Shown piece after piece: positions 28,418 through 36,974 of a stretch of 64,000 nucleotides of DNA; position 1 is the stretch's first letter, and each line of letters begins with the position of its first letter. The notes beneath the pieces are model-generated. The model did no database searches and had not been told where the DNA came from. It saw nothing but the letters and a program-made list of their open reading frames with translations. The stretch is taken from positions 1 to 64,000 of the forward strand of contig JAIXTI010000207.1 of the NCBI GenBank assembly GCA_027484025.1, written 5' to 3'. This stretch comes from a bacterium. Lineage in GTDB: Bacteria > Gemmatimonadota > Gemmatimonadetes > Gemmatimonadales > Gemmatimonadaceae. The translations under genes were made by a program, and so were the position numbers.

Positions 28418-28457
28418 AAAGAGCGGGGACCGAATACTGTTTCGATCCCCGCTCTTT
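28418..28457 (-). terminator. Intrinsic terminator of rho
   Basis: On the minus strand, AAAGAGCGGGGA pairs with TCCCCGCTCTTT (12 bp) around a 16-base loop and is followed by TTTTTT. It lies 31 bp beyond the rho stop. The rho gene is thus ended by a Rho-independent signal. Confidence 0.88.
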
Positions 28458-28488
28458 CATTACATGGATTGCGCGTCCAACGGGCCGA

Positions 28489-30558
28489 TTAGAGCCCGTC
28501 CAACAGCGAATCATTGTTGGAGGTGGCCGCGATACGCTTGATGAGCCACTCCATCCCCGCCTGCGGCGGCAACTGATGGAGACCGCGGCGCAACAGGTGC
28601 ACCTTTTCGAGCTGGTCGGGGCGATAGAGCTTTTCTTCGCGCCGCGTACCGCTGGTGGCGATATCGAACGCGGGGAAGATGCGGCGATCGGCGAGCGAGC
28701 GATCGAGCTTGATCTCGCAATTGCCGGTGCCCTTGAACTCTTCGAAGATCACGTCGTCCATGCGCGAGCCGGTTTCGACGAGCGCCGTGGCGATGATCGT
28801 GAGCGAGCCACCGCCGTGTTGCTCGGCGATCATGCGCGCCGAGCCGAAGAACGCCTTGGGCTTCTGCATGGCGGTGGCATCGAGGCCGCCGGACATGGTG
28901 CGCCCGGTGCCGCGATCGACGGTGTTGTGTGCACGCGCCAGACGGGTGATCGAGTCGAGCACGATGACGACGTCCTTACCCTGCTCGACGAGGCGGCGCG
29001 CTCGCTCGAGGGTCATTTCGGCGACTTCCACATGGCGTTTGGGCGGCATGTCGAAGCTGGAGGCAACGACCTCGCCGTAGCCCCACGTGATCATCTCGCT
29101 GACTTCTTCGGGACGCTCGTCCACGAGGAGGACGAGGAGCGCCGCCTCGGGGTGATTGATGGCGACGCCTTCAACGATGGCCTGAAGCAGTGTCGTCTTA
29201 CCAGCGCGCGCCGGCGCGACGATCAAGGCACGCTGGCCATAGCCAATGGGTGCGATGAGGTCGATGGCGCGACGCGTAAGCTCAGGACCCGTCTTGGCCG
29301 GCTTCCCGGTTTCGAGGGTGAGCTTCCGGTCAGGGTAGCTCGCCGTGAGCGTATTGAAGTCGGGGCGCTTTTCGAGCACCACCGGTGAGCCGTCGTTGAG
29401 CTGCTGAACCTCGACCACGACGTTGCGGCCGCGGTGATCGCGTCCGTAGGTGACGTCGAGCTTGTCGCCGCGACGCAGCTGATGCAGGCGCACCAGTGCG
29501 GGCGGAATGAACGGGTCGGCAGGGTCGGGGAGGTAGCTGTTCACCGGACGGCGCAGGAAGCCGCCGTCACGAGACGCATCGAACCAGCCGGACATCGTAC
29601 CTTCGACGGCAACCGGCGTCTGCGGTGCCCGGTCGAAGCCCGCGTCGGGGCGTTCGGCGCCTCCGCCTACCGGACCTCCGCCACCGCCGCCACCACCACC
29701 ACCACCGCGACGGAATCGATTCCGTCCACGCCGACCATTGCGGCGATCATTGTCGAAGCCGCCCTGACGCTCCTGGCGTTCCGGACGGTCGGGACGTTCG
29801 GGGCGCTCCGGCCGCTCCCCACCAAAGTCGGCTGCGGGGCGGGGCGGACGATCCTGTGCGTCCGGACGGTCGCCCGCAAACGGGGCGCCACCTGGGCGCT
29901 CCCCACGTTCGCGGTTGCGATGACGGCCACGGCGGCGACCGCCGCGCTCACGACGGTTATCGAAAGGACGCTCTGGACGGTCGGGACGTTCCGGGCGCTC
30001 GCCGCGCGGTTCGCGAGGCTGTTCGGTGCGCTCCGGCCCGTCGGTGCGGTCGAAGGCGCGGTCGTACGGATTCGGCTCGCGCTTCTCGGAGTTCGCGCGC
30101 TCCGCCGGATCGTAGACCGGCGGCGCATACGAGCGAAACTCGGCGGCCGGCCGCTCAACGCGGGGCTCCGGCCGCGGTGCCGGCTCACTGCGCGTGTCGC
30201 TGCGCGGCTCGGGAGCGGACTCGACGCGACCATCAGCGGCGTCGGCGCCGGCGGGGCGCCTGCCGGCGCCTCGGGCCGGGCGCCGCTCGCGGACTTCGGC
30301 CCGCGGGGCATCCGCGACTGGCGCCGGAGCCGCCGGAGGCGCCGCGCTCTCCGCGGCATCCGCCTTCGGCTTCCGCGGGGCACGCGGGCGACGCGGCTTC
30401 GCGCCGTCGTCGCTGCTGGCGGCCTCCGCCGCCGGGGCGGGAGCCACGCTCTTCGTGCGCTTCACCGGCGCATCGAGGTACGGATTGTCATCCCCAGCGG
30501 TCTCGGGGGTCGGACGCGTCGTGCGCGGCCGGCGGACTGGACGTTTCGGTTCGGTCAT
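28489..30558 (-). CDS. rho: Transcription termination factor Rho with long disordered N-terminus
   Basis: 689 residues against about 420 in E. coli. Residues 1-~310 are Pro/Arg/Glu/Asp-rich low complexity (PRGERPERPDRPERPF, RRNGRRGRNRFRR) ending in an 11-glycine tract. The canonical N-terminal helix bundle of Rho is not apparent. Then come the OB/cold-shock RNA-binding domain (GTMSGWFDASRDGGFLRRP), Walker A APARAGKTT, Walker B DVVIVLDSITRLARA, Q-loop region TMSGGLDATAMQKPKAFFGSAR and R-loop segment VIFEEFKGTGN. All ATPase/translocase elements are intact, so the factor should be active as an RNA-DNA helicase hexamer. The Walker A has Arg where E. coli has Lys181. An intrinsic terminator follows it. 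Confidence 0.95.
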   Translation of the reverse strand: MTEPKRPVRRPRTTRPTPETAGDDNPYLDAPVKRTKSVAPAPAAEAASSDDGAKPRRPRAPRKPKADAAESAAPPAAPAPVADAPRAEVRERRPARGAGRRPAGADAADGRVESAPEPRSDTRSEPAPRPEPRVERPAAEFRSYAPPVYDPAERANSEKREPNPYDRAFDRTDGPERTEQPREPRGERPERPDRPERPFDNRRERGGRRRGRHRNRERGERPGGAPFAGDRPDAQDRPPRPAADFGGERPERPERPDRPERQERQGGFDNDRRNGRRGRNRFRRGGGGGGGGGGGPVGGGAERPDAGFDRAPQTPVAVEGTMSGWFDASRDGGFLRRPVNSYLPDPADPFIPPALVRLHQLRRGDKLDVTYGRDHRGRNVVVEVQQLNDGSPVVLEKRPDFNTLTASYPDRKLTLETGKPAKTGPELTRRAIDLIAPIGYGQRALIVAPARAGKTTLLQAIVEGVAINHPEAALLVLLVDERPEEVSEMITWGYGEVVASSFDMPPKRHVEVAEMTLERARRLVEQGKDVVIVLDSITRLARAHNTVDRGTGRTMSGGLDATAMQKPKAFFGSARMIAEQHGGGSLTIIATALVETGSRMDDVIFEEFKGTGNCEIKLDRSLADRRIFPAFDIATSGTRREEKLYRPDQLEKVHLLRRGLHQLPPQAGMEWLIKRIAATSNNDSLLDGL

Positions 30559-31031
30559 TCGACTACTGCGAGTGGTACGGAGTGCTCATGTCCGATCGGA
30601 CCGAGCACGGCTCCCGCCTGCGCCGCAAATGGCAACGCAGGACAAGACCTGGAGCAAACGAACCCTGGGAAGGGTCGTACAGCGCGGAAAGCGCAGATTG
30701 ATGCGGGCTGCTGGGGGACGGAAAGGTGCCGTCTCACTCCCGAACCCGCGCTGGCGCGAATCCGGTACCGCTGGGGGGAACGCACGGAGGTCATGCCTCC
30801 GGTCTCTCGAAAGGGCCGTTGGATCGGCTCAGCCGCAGCGCGTCATTGCAAGGCGCGGCAGCATCGGAAAATCCCTCGAGTTCCTGTGAGTATTACGAGG
30901 AAGGGCCAATCGCGCAACCCTTTGCCCCCCGGAAGAGTTCACCAGATACGGGAATGTTGCCTTCCCGGCCTGACCACTACCCCACTGCACGTTTCCGGCC
31001 GCCCCATTCCCACCCCATCTACTTTTGTCCC
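30559..31031. other. Intergenic region between divergent rho and TPR genes
   Basis: 473 bp without a credible gene. Both flanking genes point outward, so their promoters and leaders must lie here, but I cannot identify a clear -35/-10 pair. The only structure I see is a short hairpin CGGAGG-TCATG-CCTCCG at 30785-30801. The ORFs called across it are shadows. Confidence 0.5.
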
Positions 31032-31625
31032 ATGATTGCGCCTCTCCTCGATCTCCCGGCCGCGCTCGCTGACGCCGTCGCCGCCTACGAAGCCTCCGGC
31101 AACATCGGGGGCCTCATGGAGCGCCTCCACCACCTCCGTGACGGCGCCACGCCAGACGCCCTCGTGGCCGCCGCCGAACCCTGGCTGCACATGCCCGAGG
31201 TGGCCGGTCCCCTCTACGAAAGAATCGTCGAGGACCAGCCCAACAATGCCCGCGCCCTCGTCATTCTCGCCAACGCCTACTGGCTCTCCGGACGCGGCCC
31301 CGAAGTCGTCGGCGATATCGCCACCCGTGCCCTCTCCGCCGACCCGGAAAACCGCGGTGCGTGGCACATGTGGGCGCTCACCGAAGGCAATCAGCGCGAT
31401 CGCACCATTCGTTGGCTGCAGGTCACGCAGCGCTTCCCCGAGGACATGCTCGCCAAGGCGGCCCTCGCCGACAACGCCGCCTCCCTCGCCTCCGCCGAAC
31501 ACGATCGCGAAGCGCTCGCCATGGCCATCACGGCGTACGAAGAGCTGTGGAACAACTCCCCCACCGAGCAGCAGCGCGCCGCGCTCGAAACCGCGCTCAA
31601 TACGCTCCGCAACTATCAGTTCTGA
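31032..31625 (+). CDS. TPR-like cytoplasmic protein, unknown function
   Basis: 197 residues from the ATG at 31032, the first start that follows the non-coding-looking leader; the ORF-track start at 30726 lies in intergenic sequence. No signal peptide. Helical repeats with TPR spacing are visible, e.g. GPLYERIVEDQPNNARALVILANAYWLSG and a following AALSADPENRGAWHMWALTEGN-like unit. It ends 7 bp before the CMD-family gene on the same strand. A protein-interaction role is likely; nothing more specific can be said. Confidence 0.78.
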   Translation: MIAPLLDLPAALADAVAAYEASGNIGGLMERLHHLRDGATPDALVAAAEPWLHMPEVAGPLYERIVEDQPNNARALVILANAYWLSGRGPEVVGDIATRALSADPENRGAWHMWALTEGNQRDRTIRWLQVTQRFPEDMLAKAALADNAASLASAEHDREALAMAITAYEELWNNSPTEQQRAALETALNTLRNYQF

Positions 31626-31632
31626 CCACCCG

Positions 31633-32067
31633 ATGACCAACAGCGCCGCCGGCGGACCGCCGCACGATCACTCCAGCGACACCCTCAGCGAGAGCAGCCC
31701 CACCGGCAGTGAAAGCGCCGCCCTCGCCGAGTTCCGCCAGTTCCGGGAGCGCATGAACACGCGCATCCTCGGCGAAAACAACCTGGTCATCAATCGCTTC
31801 TTCAATCTCGACGGACGCGCCTACGAAGTCGGCGCGCTCTCCGTCAAGACGAAAGAGCTGCTGGGGCTCGTGGCCTCACTCGTGTTGCGCTGCGACGACT
31901 GCATTACCTACCACATCGTGCGCTGCGCCGAAGAAGGGGTCACGCGCGACGAAGTGTTCGAAACGCTCAGCATCGGACTCATCGTGGGCGGCAGCATCGT
32001 CATCCCGCATTTGCGCCGCGCCGTCGACCGGTGGGACGACTGCGAAAAAATGCGCGCCGCGCCCTGA
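31633..32067 (+). CDS. Carboxymuconolactone decarboxylase/AhpD-like protein
   Basis: 144 residues from the ATG at 31633; the long ORF-track version runs back through the TPR gene in another frame. The CMD-family motif with redox cysteines is LRCDDCITYHIVRCAEEG (CxxC followed by H), as in AhpD-type alkylhydroperoxidases. The first ~30 residues are Ser/Gly-rich and probably disordered. Length and motif fit a small disulfide-reductase or peroxidase partner rather than the true lactone decarboxylase. It is probably cotranscribed with the TPR gene. Confidence 0.85.
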   Translation: MTNSAAGGPPHDHSSDTLSESSPTGSESAALAEFRQFRERMNTRILGENNLVINRFFNLDGRAYEVGALSVKTKELLGLVASLVLRCDDCITYHIVRCAEEGVTRDEVFETLSIGLIVGGSIVIPHLRRAVDRWDDCEKMRAAP

Positions 32068-32082
32068 GCGCCACCAACGCCG

Positions 32083-33189
32083 CTACTTGCCGGCGGCCGC
32101 GACAGAGGGCTTGGCAATCGTCTTCGGATTGCCATCGGAGACGTAGCGGGCCCACTTCCCCGTCGCTTTGTCCATCTCGTTGAGCGTCGTGGTGAGATTG
32201 GTGCCGCCCTGCAGCGGCACCCGCGGCAACGCCTTGGGGTTGAACAGTGGGTCGAACGGACTGCGCGCCGGCCCGCCGGCTACCTCGAAGACCGCTTCGT
32301 GCGCATAGGTCACCGAGCGCTTCCCCTTCTTGTCGTACCACGCGCCCTTGAGCGTCAACGCGCGGTTCTTCGGCCAGAGGCCATACGGCAGCGCCATCCC
32401 GCGCACCTTGTAGCCCGGCATCGCGCTGTCGATCGCCATCGCCCCGCGCGCGAACTGCTCCTGCACCACCGCGTCGGAGTACTTGCTCAACTTCGCATGC
32501 CACAGCGTGTGGTTGCACAGCTCGAACCCCTGCTGCACGAGATACTGCACCTTCTTGAAACGCCACTCGGTCTTCTGTCCGTCGATCCCCTTGTCGCCAA
32601 AAAAGGCGTGACCGGCCTCGGCCGCGGGAAGCATGCAGAACAACCCCTTGGCTTTCCAATCCGGATGGCTCTTGATGAAGTCCATCAGGATGCCCACCGC
32701 ACTCGTGGGGTCCACCACGAGCTGTCCGCCCCGCTCCACATAGCGGAACTGGCTCGGGGACGCGTCGTCGAAGGTGAACAGCACCGGCGTCTTGCCGGCA
32801 GGCACATCGAGCGTCTTGTCGAGCACCTCCGACAGGTTCACGGGGACGTAGCCACGACGGTGCAGCTCGGTCAGCTCCGCCTTGAACCGCTCGCGCGACA
32901 CCTTGTACGACCCGTCCTTCTCCACCACCTGGTGCCACTCGACAATCGGGAAGCGCCCGAGCTCGTTGGGCTCACGCGGACCACTCGTCGCTGGCACCGG
33001 CTTGGCGGCCGCCGCCCCCTTGGGCGGCTGACTGGCACTTTCCGTCCCCTCGGATCGTACGATGGGGAGCGCCGCGACGGGCCAGGCCAACGTCGCCGAC
33101 AGTCCGACAACCGAAAGCAGCCCCCACGGTGTCTTGCTGAAGGCCGAACGGACGGGGAAGCGACGTACGGATTTGGTCTGGCTGGCCAT
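32083..33189 (-). CDS. Polysaccharide deacetylase-family protein
   Basis: 368 residues from the ATG at 33189, followed by a membrane/signal segment (FSKTPWGLLSVVGLSATLAWPVAAL); the ORF-track start extends through the divergent PBP gene. The NodB-type fold is indicated by LFTFDDASPSQFRYV (TFDD metal-binding strand) and FELCNHTLWHAKL (the NHTxxH second metal motif). This suggests a metal-dependent de-N-acetylase acting outside the cytoplasmic membrane on peptidoglycan or an exopolysaccharide. It is divergent from the class A PBP with only 34 bp between start codons. Confidence 0.85.
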   Translation of the reverse strand: MASQTKSVRRFPVRSAFSKTPWGLLSVVGLSATLAWPVAALPIVRSEGTESASQPPKGAAAAKPVPATSGPREPNELGRFPIVEWHQVVEKDGSYKVSRERFKAELTELHRRGYVPVNLSEVLDKTLDVPAGKTPVLFTFDDASPSQFRYVERGGQLVVDPTSAVGILMDFIKSHPDWKAKGLFCMLPAAEAGHAFFGDKGIDGQKTEWRFKKVQYLVQQGFELCNHTLWHAKLSKYSDAVVQEQFARGAMAIDSAMPGYKVRGMALPYGLWPKNRALTLKGAWYDKKGKRSVTYAHEAVFEVAGGPARSPFDPLFNPKALPRVPLQGGTNLTTTLNEMDKATGKWARYVSDGNPKTIAKPSVAAAGK

Positions 33190-33223
33190 GTGGCGGTGAT
33201 CGACAGCGGGAGAAGGTACAACG

Positions 33224-35557
33224 ATGAGTGAACAACCTAACGAGTCCGCGACGCCGTCTGCGACGGCCAACGTGGCGCAGCGCACGAGTTGGTGGCGCCT
33301 GCGACGCCCGCGGCTCGGCAAAGTCTTGCTGTACGCAACCGCCCTTGTCATTGTCGGCGCGCTCACGACCACGACATGGTGGCTCAGCTGTGGCTGGCAG
33401 TCGTGTCCCACCCCGCAGCAGCTGCAGGCGTGGCGCCCCACCGAAGGCGGGGCGTTGCTCGCGCGCGACAGCGCCTTCGTGAGCGCGCTCTCTCCCGTGC
33501 GCCGCGTGAATGTGCCGCTCGCACGCGTGCCCCGTCGCGTGACTTCCGCGTTCATCGCCGTCGAAGACCGCCGGTTTTTCCAGCACCACGGTGTCGACTG
33601 GTATGGTGTGGCGCGTGCCGTGGTGAGTAACGTGCGCGCTGGCGGTGTGCGCGAAGGGGCAAGCACCATCACCATGCAGCTCGCCCGCAATGTGTTCCTC
33701 GGAAATCGCGCCGCCGAGCGCAGCTTCGGTCGCAAGTTCCTCGAATGGCGCTACGCCACGCTGCTCGAGCAGGCGCTGACCAAAGACGACATTCTCGAGC
33801 GCTATCTCAACGCCATCTATCTCGGGAACGGCGTGTACGGCGTCGAAGCGGCCAGTCGTGATCTCTTTGGCAAAGGCATCGCCGACGTCACGCTCGCCGA
33901 AGCCGCCATGCTGGCCGGCCTGCCCAAGGCGCCATCCGGCTATTCGCCACGCAACAGCCGCAAGCGTGCGCTCGCGCGGCGTGCGGTCGTGTTCGATGTG
34001 CTCGAGCGTGAGCGCGTCGCTACCGCCGAGGAAATCGAAGCGGCACGGCGCGCGCCGCTCAAGGTGTCGAAGAAGGAGTTCATCCCGTCACGCCCCGTCG
34101 ATTCGTGGGCCGTCGAAGCGGTGCGGGTCATCCTCGACTCTCTGCGTACCGCCGGTGTCATTCCGCGCGCGCTCAACGACGGACAGCTGCGCGTGTGGAC
34201 CACCATCGATCGTAGCGCACAGCTCAGCGCCGAACGCGAAATCGCCGCCGGAGCCGATGCGATCGACGATGAACGACGCTGGGGTGGCTTCGACGTACGC
34301 GGTGCCGCTCGTACGCAAGGTGCCCTCGTCGCGCTCGATCCCGCCAACGGGGCTATCCGCGCCATTGTCGGTGGGCGTCGCGTCGAGCGGAAAGGGTTCA
34401 ATCGCGCCCTGCGGGCACAGCGGCAACCGGGCAGTACGTTCAAGCCGTTCGTCTATGCCGCGGCGATGCAGCACGGCTTTACCCCCGCCAGCATGGTCGA
34501 CGACGAACCCGTCGAAATCGAGACGGGCAACGACACTTGGCGCCCGTCCAATTACGGCGACGCCTACGCCGGACGCATCACGCTGCGCGACGCACTCAAT
34601 CGCTCGGCCAACGCCGCCACGGTGCGTGTGAGCCGCGATGTGGGTGTGGCCCGCATTGCCGCGCTCGCGCATGCGCAGGGCATCGCCAGTGATCTCCCCA
34701 TCGTCCCCGCATTGGCGCTCGGCGCTGCCTCGGTGACGCCCTTGGAGCTCACCACCGCGTACGCCGCGTTCGCCAACGGCGGCACGCGCGTCATTCCGTA
34801 TCTCATCGACAAAGTCGAAGACCCGTTCGGTCGTGTGCTCTGGCAGCCGCGAAAGGTGCGTGGTCAGCGGGTACTCCCCGCGTCGGATGCGTTTCTCGTG
34901 ACCTCACTGCTGCAGAGCGTCGTCGATCGCGGCACCGGGCGACCCGTCCGCGACGGCGGTATTCGCGGTCCCGTGGCCGGCAAGACTGGCACGACCAATG
35001 ACGGCGCCGACGTGTGGTTCGTGGGTTACACGCCCACGCTGGTGGCGAGCGTCTGGTTCGGCGCCGACACGCCGCAGCCACTCGGCTGGAATGCGAGCGG
35101 CGGCCGATTGGCCGCACCGGTCTGGGCGCGCTTTCTCCGCAACGGATGGCACAGCCCCGACGAGGACAGCGCCTGGGTCATGCCGGCGGGAATCGAAACC
35201 AAACAGATCGATATCGGCACCGGCAAACTCGCCAGTGATTGGTGCGGCCCGTCGCGACGCGAGTTCTTCAAGATCGGCACGGTGCCCACCAAGTCGTGCG
35301 AGAACGAAGCGACCTGGGCCATGCGCGACGCCATTCCTCCCGATTGGCAGGAGGGCGACGACGAGGCGATCAGTGGCAACGACATCGGCGCGGCCGTAGA
35401 GCAGGTACTCGAAGCCACACAAGCCGGCGAACGCGTGCGTGCGGTCTCGTCGCGGGTCATGCGTGAAATCCGTCAGGCGGTCGAGCGTGAACGCCGCGCC
35501 GCGGAACGCGCCAGGCGGAGCGCACCGCCAACTCCGCCCACGCCGCCGCCGCGTTAA
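33224..35557 (+). CDS. Class A penicillin-binding protein (PBP1-type, GT51 plus transpeptidase)
   Basis: 777 residues. Short cytoplasmic N-terminus, one membrane anchor (VLLYATALVIVGALTTTTWWL), GT51 domain with catalytic Glu114 in AVEDRRFFQHHG and EGASTITMQLARN, then the transpeptidase with SxxK Ser404-Lys407 (QPGSTFKPF), SAN 461-463 and KTGT at 587-590. All active-site motifs are intact, so it should polymerise and cross-link peptidoglycan. The C-terminal ~60 residues are Arg/Ala/Pro-rich with a predicted coiled coil. Divergent from the deacetylase; a palindromic repeat follows its stop. Confidence 0.95.
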   Translation: MSEQPNESATPSATANVAQRTSWWRLRRPRLGKVLLYATALVIVGALTTTTWWLSCGWQSCPTPQQLQAWRPTEGGALLARDSAFVSALSPVRRVNVPLARVPRRVTSAFIAVEDRRFFQHHGVDWYGVARAVVSNVRAGGVREGASTITMQLARNVFLGNRAAERSFGRKFLEWRYATLLEQALTKDDILERYLNAIYLGNGVYGVEAASRDLFGKGIADVTLAEAAMLAGLPKAPSGYSPRNSRKRALARRAVVFDVLERERVATAEEIEAARRAPLKVSKKEFIPSRPVDSWAVEAVRVILDSLRTAGVIPRALNDGQLRVWTTIDRSAQLSAEREIAAGADAIDDERRWGGFDVRGAARTQGALVALDPANGAIRAIVGGRRVERKGFNRALRAQRQPGSTFKPFVYAAAMQHGFTPASMVDDEPVEIETGNDTWRPSNYGDAYAGRITLRDALNRSANAATVRVSRDVGVARIAALAHAQGIASDLPIVPALALGAASVTPLELTTAYAAFANGGTRVIPYLIDKVEDPFGRVLWQPRKVRGQRVLPASDAFLVTSLLQSVVDRGTGRPVRDGGIRGPVAGKTGTTNDGADVWFVGYTPTLVASVWFGADTPQPLGWNASGGRLAAPVWARFLRNGWHSPDEDSAWVMPAGIETKQIDIGTGKLASDWCGPSRREFFKIGTVPTKSCENEATWAMRDAIPPDWQEGDDEAISGNDIGAAVEQVLEATQAGERVRAVSSRVMREIRQAVERERRAAERARRSAPPTPPTPPPR

Positions 35558-35560
35558 GCC

Positions 35561-35673
35561 GCAGTTCCTGCGCTCCCGCCGTCTGTGTTACTGCCGTCCG
35601 CCGTCTCGGCGCGATCTGCCGGCATCACGCCGAGACGGCAAACGGCAGCCACACAGACCGCAGGCGCGCAGTA
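35561..35673. repeat. Dispersed palindromic element, copy 1
   Basis: About 113 bp with ~48-bp imperfect arms (35568-35615 and 35624-35671) around CTGCCGGC. It contains CTGCCGTCCGCCGTCTCG, also present in copies 2 and 3. It fills the gap between the convergent PBP and DUF1501 genes. Confidence 0.85.
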
Positions 35674-35681
35674 CCACCGAG

Positions 35682-36956
35682 CTAACCGAGCAGCCCCAAC
35701 CAGCTGCTTGCTCCACCGGTGTATCCCGGAAACATCGCCGCGCCATCCTTTGCCCCGAGATGCCTCGCGGCGATTTCTGAAAACACCGCGCGGAAGTCCG
35801 TCGTGAGCGCAAGGTCGCGCCCTTCGTACAACTGCTCCGGCGCGAGCCCGGGCCAGCGGCCGAACACCTTTCGCGACGCGCCGAGGTTACCGCCAATGAC
35901 GAACATCGCACCGGCATGACCGTGGTCGGTGCCGCCCGTGCCGTTCTGCCGCACGGTGCGCCCGAACTCCGAACAGGTGAGAATCATGACGTCATCCATG
36001 CGATCGCCCAGGTCGGCGACCAGCGCGCCAATACTATCGCTGAAGTCGCGCAGTCGGTTGGCCAACTGTCCCTGTGCGCCGCCCTGATTCACGTGCGTAT
36101 CCCAGCCGCCGACGTCGGCGAACGCCACCTCGAGACCCACGCCCGCTTTCACCAGCTGCGCGATCTGCAACAGTCGTTGTCCAAACGGTGAGCGCGGATA
36201 CTGCGCGCCCGCTGCCGGCCGGTATTGCAACGGGTTGGCCGCCTTCAGTACGCGCAGCGCCTCGAACATGTCGCTGCCGCTGCCGTGCACCAGATCGGCC
36301 TTGCCCGTCCGGTACAACGCCTCGATGCGCGCGTCGGCCGCGCCCCCGTTGGAGCGAATGGAGAACTCTTCGATGGAGTTCATCGCCACCACCGGCGACG
36401 TGCCCTCCAGAATGCGTGGGGTCTGCGCCGCCATCGCCACCGCGCGGAACGGCGAATGCGCCGCCTCCGGCGTGCACGATTCGCACGTCCCCTTCACCGC
36501 GAGATAGCGATTGAGCCAGCCGTCGGTGGTGCCCTTCTTGTCGGGCGTACCGGTTTCCATGTAATCCTGAGCATCGAAGTGCGAACGCGTCGCACTGGGG
36601 CTGCCCACCGCGTGGATTGGCGCCAGGAGCCCACGATCCCACAACGGCTTGAAGCTTTGCAGGGCAGGGTGGAGCCCGAAATAGCCATCGAGATCGATGG
36701 CACCCGTGGTCCCATTGCCACGCGCCGGCGTCGCGATGGCCAGCTGCGGACGCGCGTTGTAGTAACCGGCGTCGCCGAACGGCACCAGCACGTTGAGCGC
36801 ATCGGCCGCGCCACGCTGAAAGAGCACAATGAGCGTCTTGCCCTTCGCGGCCTTCGGCAGCTCCATCGCGAGCGCCGTGCGTCGCAGAAAGCTTGGCGAC
36901 AGCCCCAGCGTCAGCAGCGACAGCGCGCCACCCTTGAGAAAAATCCGGCGGTTCAT
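35682..36956 (-). CDS. DUF1501 (sulfatase-like fold) secreted protein, Tat-type signal
   Basis: 424 residues beginning MNRRIFLKGGALSLLTLGLSPSFLRR, a Tat-like leader with RRIFLKGG. The body is the DUF1501 family: LIVLFQRGAADALNVLVPFGD, FGLHPALQSFKPLW, VGSPSATRSHFDAQDYMETG, DVGGWDTHVNQGG and SEFGRTVRQNGTGGTDHGHAG. The family has an alkaline-phosphatase/sulfatase-like fold with probable metal ligands in these motifs; its reaction is unknown. It is immediately downstream of the DUF1800 gene (18 bp), the standard pairing for this system. Confidence 0.9.
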   Translation of the reverse strand: MNRRIFLKGGALSLLTLGLSPSFLRRTALAMELPKAAKGKTLIVLFQRGAADALNVLVPFGDAGYYNARPQLAIATPARGNGTTGAIDLDGYFGLHPALQSFKPLWDRGLLAPIHAVGSPSATRSHFDAQDYMETGTPDKKGTTDGWLNRYLAVKGTCESCTPEAAHSPFRAVAMAAQTPRILEGTSPVVAMNSIEEFSIRSNGGAADARIEALYRTGKADLVHGSGSDMFEALRVLKAANPLQYRPAAGAQYPRSPFGQRLLQIAQLVKAGVGLEVAFADVGGWDTHVNQGGAQGQLANRLRDFSDSIGALVADLGDRMDDVMILTCSEFGRTVRQNGTGGTDHGHAGAMFVIGGNLGASRKVFGRWPGLAPEQLYEGRDLALTTDFRAVFSEIAARHLGAKDGAAMFPGYTGGASSWLGLLG

Positions 36957-36974
36957 GATCGGTCTCCGTATGCG

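Noticed and set aside
29700-29740. GGT/GGC run as a microsatellite repeat
   Set aside because: It encodes the 11-Gly tract of Rho and uses mixed codons; it is explained by the protein.
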